From NCBI RefSeq assembly GCF_002158995.1, contig NZ_LOHF01000001.1, positions 1 to 64,000 of the forward strand: a stretch of 64,000 nt of DNA. The letters run 5' to 3'. This document shows, in pieces, positions 46,986 to 55,109 of this stretch. Numbering within the stretch: position 1 is the first letter of the stretch; each line of letters begins with the position of its first letter. The translations under genes were made by a program, and so were the position numbers. A model generated the notes under the pieces. It ran no database searches. It saw nothing but the letters and a program-made list of their open reading frames with translations, and was not told the origin of the DNA. This DNA comes from Pseudomonas caspiana. GTDB taxonomy: Bacteria; Pseudomonadota; Gammaproteobacteria; Pseudomonadales; Pseudomonadaceae.

Positions 46986-47288
46986 TCACTTACTGCCGCT
47001 CGCCCCGCCTTCGGCACCGCCACCACTGCCGCCCATGCCTTGATCATTCTTCATTCCGCCGCCTTCTGCGCCGCCTTTCTGCGGTTCGGGATCCATGCCT
47101 TTGGTGCCTGGGCTTGTGCCTTCAGAGCCTGATGAACTGCCGTCGGTGTTTTTCTTCAGGACAGGAGGCGGCGTTTTGGACGAACCATCCACCGGATCGG
47201 TAGGTCCAGTGGCACCTGCCATTACCGAGCCGGTCGCCACTGTCATAAGGCTGGCCAGCGCTAAGGCCGTCAATCTGCGGTTGTTCAT
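46986..47288 (-). CDS. Small exported Gly/Ser/Pro-rich protein
   Basis: A 100-residue protein: signal peptide MNNRRLTALALASLMTVATG (cleavage after about residue 25), then a low-complexity body (GSSKTPPPVLKKNTDGSSSG, and a tail of GG, GGA and GM repeats). No cysteine after the signal. Probably disordered, in the periplasm or secreted. ATG 47288 follows GGAGACTCATCTC; the frame continues upstream without a ribosome site. Function unknown. Confidence 0.7.
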   Translation of the reverse strand: MNNRRLTALALASLMTVATGSVMAGATGPTDPVDGSSKTPPPVLKKNTDGSSSGSEGTSPGTKGMDPEPQKGGAEGGGMKNDQGMGGSGGGAEGGASGSK

Positions 47289-47629
47289 GAGATGAGTCTC
47301 CATTGTTGTTAGGGCGTTACTTCCATTGGTGTATGGGGCAATGAGATAGGTGCCGCGAGTCCCGACCAATGGCAAATCGCTTTTAGCCGGGAAAATAATG
47401 GCGTAGAGCTAGTAGTGGGTCAGGTATGCCTTGAAAACCCTTAAGCCCTTCATTTTATTGCGCGAAACCCATTTTTCTCAGCGGTTTCGTTGTCAGCCAA
47501 GACGTACAAAACAGTCCCTGGAGGGGGTGACTCGACTGATTGTCATGAAACCGAAACATTTGAGGGTTTAAATCCGCATCGGGCCTTCCCATGGACGGGC
47601 CACAAAATTTCCCTTGTTGAGGTATCGCC
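47289..47629. other. Intergenic region upstream of pstS
   Basis: 341 bp without a gene. Near the pstS side it holds a Pho-box-like site (47540-47558). The remainder shows no repeat or ORF that I can support. Confidence 0.6.
47540..47558 (+). promoter_or_regulatory. Pho-box-like site upstream of pstS
   Basis: TTGTCATGAAACCGAAACA resembles two 7-bp PhoB repeats (CTGTCAT) 11 bp apart; the first matches well, the second weakly. About 70 bp before the pstS start. Confidence 0.45.
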
Positions 47630-48655
47630 GTGATTCTGCTGACTAAAAAACGCTTGTCGGTTCTGCTCGCTTCGATGTGCCTGAGTGGTATGGCTCATGC
47701 GGCTGACGTTACAGGCGCTGGTTCGAGTTTCGTTTTTCCGGTTATCTCTGCGTGGTCGCAGGACTACAGCAAGTCTGCTCCTAACCGCATCAACTATCAG
47801 TCGATCGGTTCTGGCGGTGGTATCGCTCAGATCAAGGCTGCAACTGTTGACTTCGGCGCATCCGACGCCCCGCTGTCTGCTGAAGACCTAGAAAAAGGCG
47901 GCCTGGGTCAGTTCCCAAGCGTCATCGGCGGTATCGTGCCAATCATTAACGTTGAAGGCATCGAGCCTGGTCAACTGAAGCTGGACGGCCCGACACTGGC
48001 CAAGATTTTCATGGGTGAAATCAAGAAGTGGAACGATCCAGCCATCGTAGCCTTGAACCCAGAGCTCAAAGACAAACTGAAAGACCAGGCCATCACCGTT
48101 GTTCACCGTTCGGACGGTTCGGGTACTTCGTACAACTTCACCAACTACCTGAGCAAAGTCAGTCCGGAGTGGAACGAGAAGCTGAAGTTCGGTTCGACCG
48201 TGCAATGGCCGGCGGGTGTAGGCGGCAAGGGTAGCGAAGGTGTTTCGGCCTACGTGAAGCAGATCAAAGGTTCGATCGGCTACGTTGAGCACTCCTACGC
48301 CGAGACCAACAAACTGTCTTACACCCAGCTGAAGAACGCTGCTGGCAAATTCATCAAGCCTGATGCCAAAGCGTTCGCCGCTGCAGCTGATACTGCTGAC
48401 TGGAACAGCGTCAAAGACTTCAACCTGATCATGACCAACGCTCCGGGTGAAACCGCGTGGCCGATCACTGCCACTACCTGGATCATCATGTACAAGAAGG
48501 CCAAGAACGCAGAGCAAAGCGCTGCCGCTTTCGACTTCTTCAAGTGGTCGCTGGAAAACGGTCAAGAACAAGCTGAGAAACTGTCTTACGTAGCACTGCC
48601 AAAAGCCCTGGTCACCAAGGTTGAGGACTACTGGAAAACCGAGTTCACCAAGTAA
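47630..48655 (+). CDS. pstS: Phosphate-binding protein PstS
   Basis: A 341-residue periplasmic phosphate receptor of the PstSCAB importer. Signal peptide (MILLTKKRLSVLLASMCLSGMAHAAD; 25 residues), then VTGAGSSFVFPVISAW, GSGGGIAQIKA, FGASDAPLS and the phosphate loop RSDGSGTSYNFTNYL. Starts with GTG after TTGAGGTATCGCC. Similar in length to E. coli PstS. Followed by a terminator that would leave most transcripts pstS-only. Confidence 0.94.
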   Translation: MILLTKKRLSVLLASMCLSGMAHAADVTGAGSSFVFPVISAWSQDYSKSAPNRINYQSIGSGGGIAQIKAATVDFGASDAPLSAEDLEKGGLGQFPSVIGGIVPIINVEGIEPGQLKLDGPTLAKIFMGEIKKWNDPAIVALNPELKDKLKDQAITVVHRSDGSGTSYNFTNYLSKVSPEWNEKLKFGSTVQWPAGVGGKGSEGVSAYVKQIKGSIGYVEHSYAETNKLSYTQLKNAAGKFIKPDAKAFAAAADTADWNSVKDFNLIMTNAPGETAWPITATTWIIMYKKAKNAEQSAAAFDFFKWSLENGQEQAEKLSYVALPKALVTKVEDYWKTEFTK

Positions 48656-48676
48656 TTCGACGTTTCTCCGGCTCAC

Positions 48677-48710
48677 CCCTGTCATCGCTGCCCGATGACA
48701 GGGTTTCTTT
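48677..48710 (+). terminator. Intercistronic terminator between pstS and pstC
   Basis: Perfect 11-bp stem (CCCTGTCATCG and complement), loop CTGCC, then TTTCTTT. It is 16 bp before the pstC start and should limit transcription into pstCAB. Confidence 0.85.
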
Positions 48711-48725
48711 GCGAGTGGACCCAAG

Positions 48726-49721
48726 ATGACTGAAAACACCCAATATTTGTCCGCTGCGATCCCTGCTTCCGTAACCGAGGGTGAGCGCCGAGCGGCTCGC
48801 GATCAGCGTCATGATCGCTGGTTCAAGCGCACCATGGGCGGTGCTGCGATGCTGGTTCTGGCATTGCTCGGCTGTATCGCACTTTCGACCTTGTGGGGCG
48901 GCAGCCTTGCATTCCAGACGTTCGGTTTCGGCTTTCTGACCAGCACCGAGTGGAACGTGGTCGACGGCAAGTTTGGTGCACTGGTACCGATCTACGGTAC
49001 GTTGGTGACCTCTTTTCTGGCGTTGCTGATCGCCGTTCCGGTGAGCTTCGGCATCGCGATTTTCCTGACTGAAGTAGCACCGCCATGGTTGCGACTGCCG
49101 ATTTCTTCGGCTATCGAGCTGCTGGCAGGCATTCCTTCGATCATTTACGGCATGTGGGGGCTGTTCGTGTTCGGTCCTTACATGGCTGAACATATCGCAC
49201 CGTGGATCAATGACAACCTTGGCGAGTTGCCCGTTATAGGCACGATGTTCCAGGGGCCGCCTTTGGGTATCGGCATGCTCACCGCCGGTATCGTGCTGGC
49301 GATCATGATCACGCCGTTCATTACCTCCGTGATGGTCGAAGTATTCAAAAGTGTTCCTACCACCCTTAAAGAGTCTGCTTACGCGTTGGGCGGCACGACC
49401 TGGGAAGTGGTCTGGGACATCGTCCTGCCTTACACCCGCTCTGCGGTAGTCGGCGGCATTTTCCTCGGGCTGGGCCGCGCATTGGGTGAAACCATGGCGG
49501 TGACCTTCGTATTGGGTAACTCCCACCAGTTCTCGGCGTCGCTGATGATGCCAAGCAGTTCGATTGCTTCAGTAATCGCCAACGAGTTCAACGAGGCATA
49601 CACCGACCTGCATCGCTCGTCGTTGATTGCCCTGGGCTTCCTGCTGTTCGTAGTGACCTTCATCGTGCTGGCTCTGGCCCGCATCATGCTGTCGCGTCTG
49701 TCCCGCAAGGAGGGGTTATGA
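48726..49721 (+). CDS. pstC: Phosphate ABC transporter permease PstC
   Basis: A 331-residue permease with about six helices and the inner loop near TTLKESAYALGGTTWEVVWDIV (about residues 211-232). It has the short, E. coli-like size rather than the very long PstC seen in many pseudomonad main pst operons. Overlaps pstA by 4 bp. Confidence 0.92.
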   Translation: MTENTQYLSAAIPASVTEGERRAARDQRHDRWFKRTMGGAAMLVLALLGCIALSTLWGGSLAFQTFGFGFLTSTEWNVVDGKFGALVPIYGTLVTSFLALLIAVPVSFGIAIFLTEVAPPWLRLPISSAIELLAGIPSIIYGMWGLFVFGPYMAEHIAPWINDNLGELPVIGTMFQGPPLGIGMLTAGIVLAIMITPFITSVMVEVFKSVPTTLKESAYALGGTTWEVVWDIVLPYTRSAVVGGIFLGLGRALGETMAVTFVLGNSHQFSASLMMPSSSIASVIANEFNEAYTDLHRSSLIALGFLLFVVTFIVLALARIMLSRLSRKEGL

Positions 49722-50602
49722 GTAAGGATGTGACTGGCAACGAGAGCCTGTACCGGGTTCGCGACCTCAAAAACAAGGCTGCCATGGTCCTCAGCTGCGC
49801 CGCGACGGCGTTCGGCCTGTTGTGGCTGGTGTGGATTCTGCTGACCACCATTATCAATGGCGTGGATGCATTGAACCTGCGCCTGTTCAGCGGCATGACC
49901 CCACCGCCGGGTGTTGAAGGCGGTCTGGCCAACGCCTTCTACGGCAGCGTGCTGATGTCCGGCATAGGCCTGTTGATCGGTACGCCGATTGGCCTGATGG
50001 CTGGCGTTTGGCTGGCAGAATTTGCCCGTTACTCGAAACTGGGCAACGCGGTGCGCTTCGTCAACGACATTCTGTTGTCTGCACCCTCCATTGTGCTTGG
50101 CCTGTTTGTGTACACCGCAGTGATTCTGCCACTCAATGAATGGACCGATCACAAGGTCGGCTTCTCGGCGATCGCCGGTGCGCTGGCGTTGGCACTGTTG
50201 GTAATTCCTGTGGTGGTCCGTACCACCGATGAAATGCTTCAGCTCCAGCCTTCAACCATGCGCGAAGCTGCGCTGGCTTTGGGTGTGCCGCAATGGAAGC
50301 TGACTCTGCAGATCGTGCTGCGTGCCGCCAAGGCCGGTGTGGTAACAGGCGTCCTGCTGGCGCTGGCCCGTATTACCGGCGAAACCGCGCCGCTGCTGTT
50401 CACCGCGTTCGGCAACCAGTTCTGGAGCAGCGATCTGCTCAAGCCGATGGCCAGCGTACCGGTTGTGGTGTTCCAGTACGCCATGAGCCCGTTCGATGAT
50501 TGGCACTCTCTGGCCTGGGCAGGCGCTCTGGTTATGACACTGTTCGTGCTGGTTCTCAGCCTCGCTTCCCGCTTAATTCTTTTGCGCAATAGGGCGTCTT
50601 GA
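49718..50602 (+). CDS. pstA: Phosphate ABC transporter permease PstA
   Basis: A 294-residue permease, six helices; loop [20 protein letters not shown] (about residues 181-200). AAGGAGGGG precedes the start inside pstC. Ends sharing bases with the pstB start codon. Confidence 0.92.
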   Translation: MSKDVTGNESLYRVRDLKNKAAMVLSCAATAFGLLWLVWILLTTIINGVDALNLRLFSGMTPPPGVEGGLANAFYGSVLMSGIGLLIGTPIGLMAGVWLAEFARYSKLGNAVRFVNDILLSAPSIVLGLFVYTAVILPLNEWTDHKVGFSAIAGALALALLVIPVVVRTTDEMLQLQPSTMREAALALGVPQWKLTLQIVLRAAKAGVVTGVLLALARITGETAPLLFTAFGNQFWSSDLLKPMASVPVVVFQYAMSPFDDWHSLAWAGALVMTLFVLVLSLASRLILLRNRAS

Positions 50603-51381
50603 TGAATAACCTTTCCCTTGCCAATGAAAAAACCAAGATTCAAGTTCGTGGTCTGGAGTTTTTCTACAACGAACAGAAGTCGCTGAAATCCATCGACATG
50701 ATCATCCCGGAAAAGCGCATCACCGCGATCATCGGTCCTTCGGGTTGCGGCAAGTCGACACTGCTGCGCGTGTTCAACCGCATTTATGCGATGTACCCCA
50801 AGCAGGAAGCGAAAGGTGAAGTGCTGCTCAATGGCGAGAACATCCTGGCGCCTGGTTACTCGATGAACCGCCTGCGCAGCCACGTGGGCATGGTTTTCCA
50901 GAAGCCTGTGCCGTTTCCGATGTCGATCTTCGACAATATCTCCTACGCCATCAAACACCACGAAAAGCTGTCGCGTCGTGAGATGGAAGATCGCGTAGAA
51001 GAGGCCCTGCGTGGTGCTGCGTTGTGGGATGAAGTCAAAGACAAGCTCAACAAGAGCGCCACCGGTTTGTCCGGTGGTCAGCAGCAGCGTCTGTGCATTG
51101 CCCGCACCATCGCGCTGCGTCCACAAGTGTTGCTGCTCGATGAGCCGACTTCGGCCCTCGACCCGATTTCCACCGGCCGTATCGAGCAACTGATCACCGA
51201 GCTCAAAGAGCAGTTCACGGTGATCATCGTGACCCACAACATGCAACAGGCTGCACGTTGCTCGGACTACACCGCGTTCATGTTCATGGGTGAGCTGATC
51301 GAGCACGGCGATACAGACACCATCTTCACCAAACCATCAAAAAGCCAGACCGAAGATTACATCACCGGTCGTTTCGGCTGA
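50602..51381 (+). CDS. pstB: Phosphate ABC transporter ATPase PstB
   Basis: A 259-residue ATPase: Walker [10 protein letters not shown], signature LSGGQQQR, Walker [14 protein letters not shown] and the PstB-type [19 protein letters not shown] end. ATG 50602 is used (TTG 50599 precedes it in frame). No phoU follows; the next gene is convergent. Completes the pstSCAB importer. Confidence 0.93.
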   Translation: MNNLSLANEKTKIQVRGLEFFYNEQKSLKSIDMIIPEKRITAIIGPSGCGKSTLLRVFNRIYAMYPKQEAKGEVLLNGENILAPGYSMNRLRSHVGMVFQKPVPFPMSIFDNISYAIKHHEKLSRREMEDRVEEALRGAALWDEVKDKLNKSATGLSGGQQQRLCIARTIALRPQVLLLDEPTSALDPISTGRIEQLITELKEQFTVIIVTHNMQQAARCSDYTAFMFMGELIEHGDTDTIFTKPSKSQTEDYITGRFG

Positions 51382-51391
51382 TTGTCCCTTC

Positions 51392-52318
51392 TCAGAGAAT
51401 CGGGGAGACCCTGTCGCGGTCTCCCATGAATTCTTCCAGTCGTTTACGCAGCCAGCGCTCAGCCGGGTCGGTGTCCATGATGCTCAGCCAGGTCATGGAC
51501 AGCTCTAGATTGGGCGTGATGAAGGGCAGCGGTTCGCCATACAGCCTGCCGGTTTTGATCATTGCCTGAGTCAGGTGATCCGGCAAATTACACAGCAAAT
51601 CAGTGCCTTCCATCAGCGCGGGCAGTGTGCTGTATTGCGGCACTGAAAGGACCGCCTTGCGTTTACGGCCAATGGCGTCCAGCCATTCATCCGCGAAACT
51701 GCTGATATTGGCCACGTGTGACACCACCACGTGCGGGCGTGAGCAGTATTCGTCGAGCGTCATGGGCGTTGCCGATTTGTCGGCGCGGACCACCATTGGT
51801 TGTATCGAGCGCAGTAATTTGCGTTTGGCGTTGGCGGGTAATTCTCGTGTCAGGCACACCCCCACGGTGACTTCGCCGGACATGAGCAGTTCCGAAATAT
51901 TCCAGTAGTTGACCTGCTTGATGACCAGTACGACGCCCGGTGCTTCTTTGCGGATCGCCCGTAACAAGGCGGGCATCAGGCTGTACTCAACGTCATCCGA
52001 GAGGCCGATACGAAAGGTCATGTCGCTGCTTGCCGGGTCGAACTCCCGCGTCAGGCTCAAGGCGACTGACATGGCGTCCAGCGCTGGCGACAGGTGATGG
52101 ATGATCTCCTGCGCCCTGGCCGTGGGCTCCATTCTATGACCGACGCGAATAAACAACGGATCATCGAACAGCGCTCGCAGGCGGTTGAGCGCGGCGCTTA
52201 TCGTAGGCTGTCCAAGGAACAGTTTTTCTGCTGCGCGCGTGACGTTGCGCTCTTGCATCAAGGTTTCGAAAACCACCATCAGGTTGATGTCGGCCTTGCG
52301 CAATTCGTTTCGGTTCAT
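51392..52318 (-). CDS. LysR-family regulator, NodD-like branch
   Basis: A 308-residue LysR protein: winged helix NLMVVFETLMQERNVTRAAEKLFLGQPTISAALNRLRALFDDPLF (positions about 11-56, key GQPTISAAL) and an effector domain. The N-terminus MNRNELRKADINLMVVFETL is typical of the NodD/LinR type. Effector unknown. Its last codons contain a GGGAGACC-GGTCTCCC hairpin (51403-51425) that could also end pstB transcription. Convergent with pstB, 10 bp apart; upstream palindrome 52343-52360 may be its autoregulatory site. Confidence 0.88.
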   Translation of the reverse strand: MNRNELRKADINLMVVFETLMQERNVTRAAEKLFLGQPTISAALNRLRALFDDPLFIRVGHRMEPTARAQEIIHHLSPALDAMSVALSLTREFDPASSDMTFRIGLSDDVEYSLMPALLRAIRKEAPGVVLVIKQVNYWNISELLMSGEVTVGVCLTRELPANAKRKLLRSIQPMVVRADKSATPMTLDEYCSRPHVVVSHVANISSFADEWLDAIGRKRKAVLSVPQYSTLPALMEGTDLLCNLPDHLTQAMIKTGRLYGEPLPFITPNLELSMTWLSIMDTDPAERWLRKRLEEFMGDRDRVSPIL

Positions 52319-52658
52319 TGGGCTGGCGATCCGTTAGGGCTTTTGGCGTTGTGGCGCCAAGCTATCAGTTACATGCGGTAACGCTCAAGCTGCAAACGGT
52401 TTGGTTCTGCCAGCTCAATCAATGCAGATCGCAATTTTTGTGCGCATATCCGTCGCTGCGCTCAGTGCATCGATTAGCAGTCCGTGCCTTAAAAAAACAT
52501 ATATGCACACAAAATCCACGGCATGCAGATGTGCAGGCACCTAAGCTCCAGGAGGCGCTCTCCAAGGATATTGGAACTGTGGCTGCGAGCCATGACTCGA
52601 ACCTTTGTAGCACTGGAGCGCTGCCGTCCGAGCTGCGCCGTTAATGAGAGGTTGTTCC
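52319..52658. other. Divergent intergenic region, LysR and GNAT genes
   Basis: 340 bp; TTGGCG-TTGTGG-CGCCAA at 52343-52360 is a perfect 6-bp inverted repeat close to the LysR start. An AT-rich patch is seen at 52495-52520. An open frame (52318-52644) runs through it but has no ribosome site or family look. Confidence 0.55.
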
Positions 52659-53309
52659 ATGACTGAATCGTCTGCCATTGCGGCTGAAGTCCGCCAACTC
52701 GACAGCGGTTATTCGAGGGAAACCCGCTCGCTGCTGTACCACGCTTATCGCCACGAACCGGGTTTTGCCTACCTGTTCAACGCCGAACGCAGCGGTTTTG
52801 ATCAACGGGTACGTGCGACAGTCCGAGAACTGGTCAAGCAACATTTTCTTCAGGATTTACCGGCCATCGGCCTGTTTATCGACGACCGTCTAGTTGGTGC
52901 AGCGCTGATTGCCCCCCCACAAAGACGGCTGGGCATTACTGAAAGCTGGGCCTGGCGTCTGCGCATGGTGCTCAGCACCGGCTTCAACTGTACGCGCCGT
53001 TATCTGGAGTACCACAACGCAGTTCTGGCGTATCTGCCCTCGGAGTCCGTTCACGTGCTGCCGCTGCTCGGGATTCATCCGGAATATCAAGGTGAGCACC
53101 TGAGCGAGCAACTGTTGCAGGCGGTTCACAAGTGGTGTGCCGAGGATGAAAACTCTCAAGGCGTCGTCCTCAATACGGGGAACGCCCGCTATCTGGAGTT
53201 CTATAAGCGACAGGGGTATGAGGAAATTGGCGAAGTTGCTGTAGGACCCATCCGCGAGCACGTATTTTTTCGACCAAATCCGCAGGTTTCGCTGCAAGCA
53301 ATGGCGTAA
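52659..53309 (+). CDS. GNAT family acetyltransferase
   Basis: A 216-residue GNAT-like protein. The acetyl-CoA loop lies in HVLPLLGIHPEYQGEHLSEQLL (about residues 129-150; key Gln-Gly-x-x-x-x-x-L) and the C-terminal strand in VVLNTGNARYLEFYKRQGYEEIG. Acceptor unknown. ATG 52659 (GAGAGG upstream) rather than ATG 52644. Single gene before tamA. Confidence 0.83.
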   Translation: MTESSAIAAEVRQLDSGYSRETRSLLYHAYRHEPGFAYLFNAERSGFDQRVRATVRELVKQHFLQDLPAIGLFIDDRLVGAALIAPPQRRLGITESWAWRLRMVLSTGFNCTRRYLEYHNAVLAYLPSESVHVLPLLGIHPEYQGEHLSEQLLQAVHKWCAEDENSQGVVLNTGNARYLEFYKRQGYEEIGEVAVGPIREHVFFRPNPQVSLQAMA

Positions 53310-53375
53310 AGGCATGAAATTTCAACTGCTTGGCGTCTTCCAGTGAAAGCCGTTGCTCGTGTTAGCATTCGCGCC

Positions 53376-55109
53376 ATGAAGCTTCTTGCAATGTTCACCA
53401 GCGGTTTGATTCTCAGTGTTTCCAGTCTCGCGGCGCTCGCCGATGCGCAGCTGGATGTAAGGGTCACTCCTGCCAATTCCGCGCTCAAAGCCAATATCGA
53501 AGGCTATGTGGGCAGCCCCGGCGATCGTGATGCCGACAGTCTGCTTCACTTCAGTATCGGAGCCGAAGAACAGGCGCAACGCGCTGCACAGGCACTGGGT
53601 TACTACCAGGCAAAAATTGCCAGTGAAGTGAAGGCCGGGCGAGATAACCAGCTTCAGCTGGTTATCAAAGTTCAGGCGGGTGAGCCTATCCGTCTGCGTA
53701 CTGTCAATGTGCGTATCGAAGGTGAGGCCGCCTCGCTCAAGGCATTTCGGGTTCCTAAAAGCGATGCGCTGAAAAGTGGCGCGGTGCTTGATCATGGTCA
53801 CTACGAAGACGCCAAGCGGCTGATCCAGAACCAGGCGTCTCGTTATGGCTTCTTTTCCGGGCGATTCGTCCAGCAGCGCCTTTCTGTAGACCCGGCAGCA
53901 GGCGTCGCTGATATCGATCTAGTGTATGACAGCGGGCCGCGCTATTCGCTGGGCAAGGTCAGCTTTAGTGGCGATGCCCCTTTTGATGACGACCTTCTGC
54001 GGCGCATGGTGCCGTTCAAGGAAAACACCCCGTACGATTCCGAGCTGATTGCTGAACTGAATCAGGCGATGCAGACCAGTGGTTATTTTGATGGCGTGCG
54101 TGTCGATGCCACGCCAACCGCTGCGGTGGGGCAGAAAATTCCGGTAACCGTTCAGCTCGAAACGCGCAAACCTCGCACCATGGGCCTCGGATTGGGCTAT
54201 TCCACAGACGTCGGGCCGCGAGGCAAGGCCAACTGGACTCGCCATTGGGTTAACCCCCAAGGCCACAGTTACGGCATTGAAAGTGAATTGTCTGCGCCGC
54301 GCCAGAACGTTGGTCTCTGGTATGACATTCCGCTGGACCCACCACTGACTGACAAGCTGCGCTTCGCCGGTGGCTATCAGTACGAAGAGATCGCCGGGAC
54401 TGACACCCTCAGCAAGTTGCTGACTGTTGGCCCGGAATGGCACAGCAAATTGCCGAGCGGCTGGGAGCGGGTCATTTCATTGAAGTGGCAGCGTGAGGAG
54501 TATCGACTTGGGGATGATTCGGGTCTCAGCACGTTACTGATGCCGGGTGTCAGCTATTCCTACCTGCGCAGCGACAATCGCATCGATCCGCGCAATGGTT
54601 ATCGTCTGCAGTTCGATGCTCAAGTCGCCAAGGAAGGGCTGATGTCAGATTCGAACCTTTTGCATGGCAACGTGTTGCTCAAGGGCTTGACCACGCTCTG
54701 GGACAACCACCGTTTTCTTGCTCGCGTGCAGTTTGGCGGCAATGCTACCAACGGTTATAAATCGATACCGCCGTCGCTGCGTTTTTTCGCTGGCGGCGAC
54801 CAGAGTGTTCGCGGCTATGACTACCAGACGCTTTCACCGGAAAACTCCGACGGCGACCGAATCGGCGGGCGATACATGGTGGCAGGCAGTCTTGAGTACC
54901 AGTACTCCATCGCTGAAAAATGGCGAGTGGCGACGTTTGTCGACCAAGGCAACTCATTTAACACGCTGGAATTACCGAGCCTCAAGACCGGTGTCGGTAT
55001 AGGTGTGCGCTGGGTTTCACCTGTAGGACCTTTGCGCCTGGACCTGGCTCACGCACTGGACGATGACGGCGGTATTCGGCTGCACTTTTCCATGGGGCCA
55101 GAGCTATGA
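53376..55109 (+). CDS. tamA: Translocation and assembly module outer-membrane protein TamA
   Basis: A 577-residue Omp85-family barrel (the same length as E. coli TamA). Signal peptide MKLLAMFTSGLILSVSSLAALA, then three POTRA domains (about residues 22-255) and a beta-barrel with the RGYDYQTLSP and VSPVGPLRLDLAHAL lock motifs; it ends HFSMGPEL. With TamB it inserts certain outer-membrane proteins and moves lipids across the envelope. ATG 53376 gives the proper signal peptide; GTG 53343 is in frame upstream. Overlaps tamB by 4 bp. Confidence 0.92.
   Translation: MKLLAMFTSGLILSVSSLAALADAQLDVRVTPANSALKANIEGYVGSPGDRDADSLLHFSIGAEEQAQRAAQALGYYQAKIASEVKAGRDNQLQLVIKVQAGEPIRLRTVNVRIEGEAASLKAFRVPKSDALKSGAVLDHGHYEDAKRLIQNQASRYGFFSGRFVQQRLSVDPAAGVADIDLVYDSGPRYSLGKVSFSGDAPFDDDLLRRMVPFKENTPYDSELIAELNQAMQTSGYFDGVRVDATPTAAVGQKIPVTVQLETRKPRTMGLGLGYSTDVGPRGKANWTRHWVNPQGHSYGIESELSAPRQNVGLWYDIPLDPPLTDKLRFAGGYQYEEIAGTDTLSKLLTVGPEWHSKLPSGWERVISLKWQREEYRLGDDSGLSTLLMPGVSYSYLRSDNRIDPRNGYRLQFDAQVAKEGLMSDSNLLHGNVLLKGLTTLWDNHRFLARVQFGGNATNGYKSIPPSLRFFAGGDQSVRGYDYQTLSPENSDGDRIGGRYMVAGSLEYQYSIAEKWRVATFVDQGNSFNTLELPSLKTGVGIGVRWVSPVGPLRLDLAHALDDDGGIRLHFSMGPEL

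Noticed and set aside
51403..51425. GGGAGACC hairpin as a terminator for pstB
   Set aside because: It lies inside the coding end of the LysR gene and has no T-run; kept only as a remark.
52318..52644. Plus-strand open frame of 108 residues between the LysR and GNAT genes
   Set aside because: No ribosome site and no recognisable composition; probably chance.
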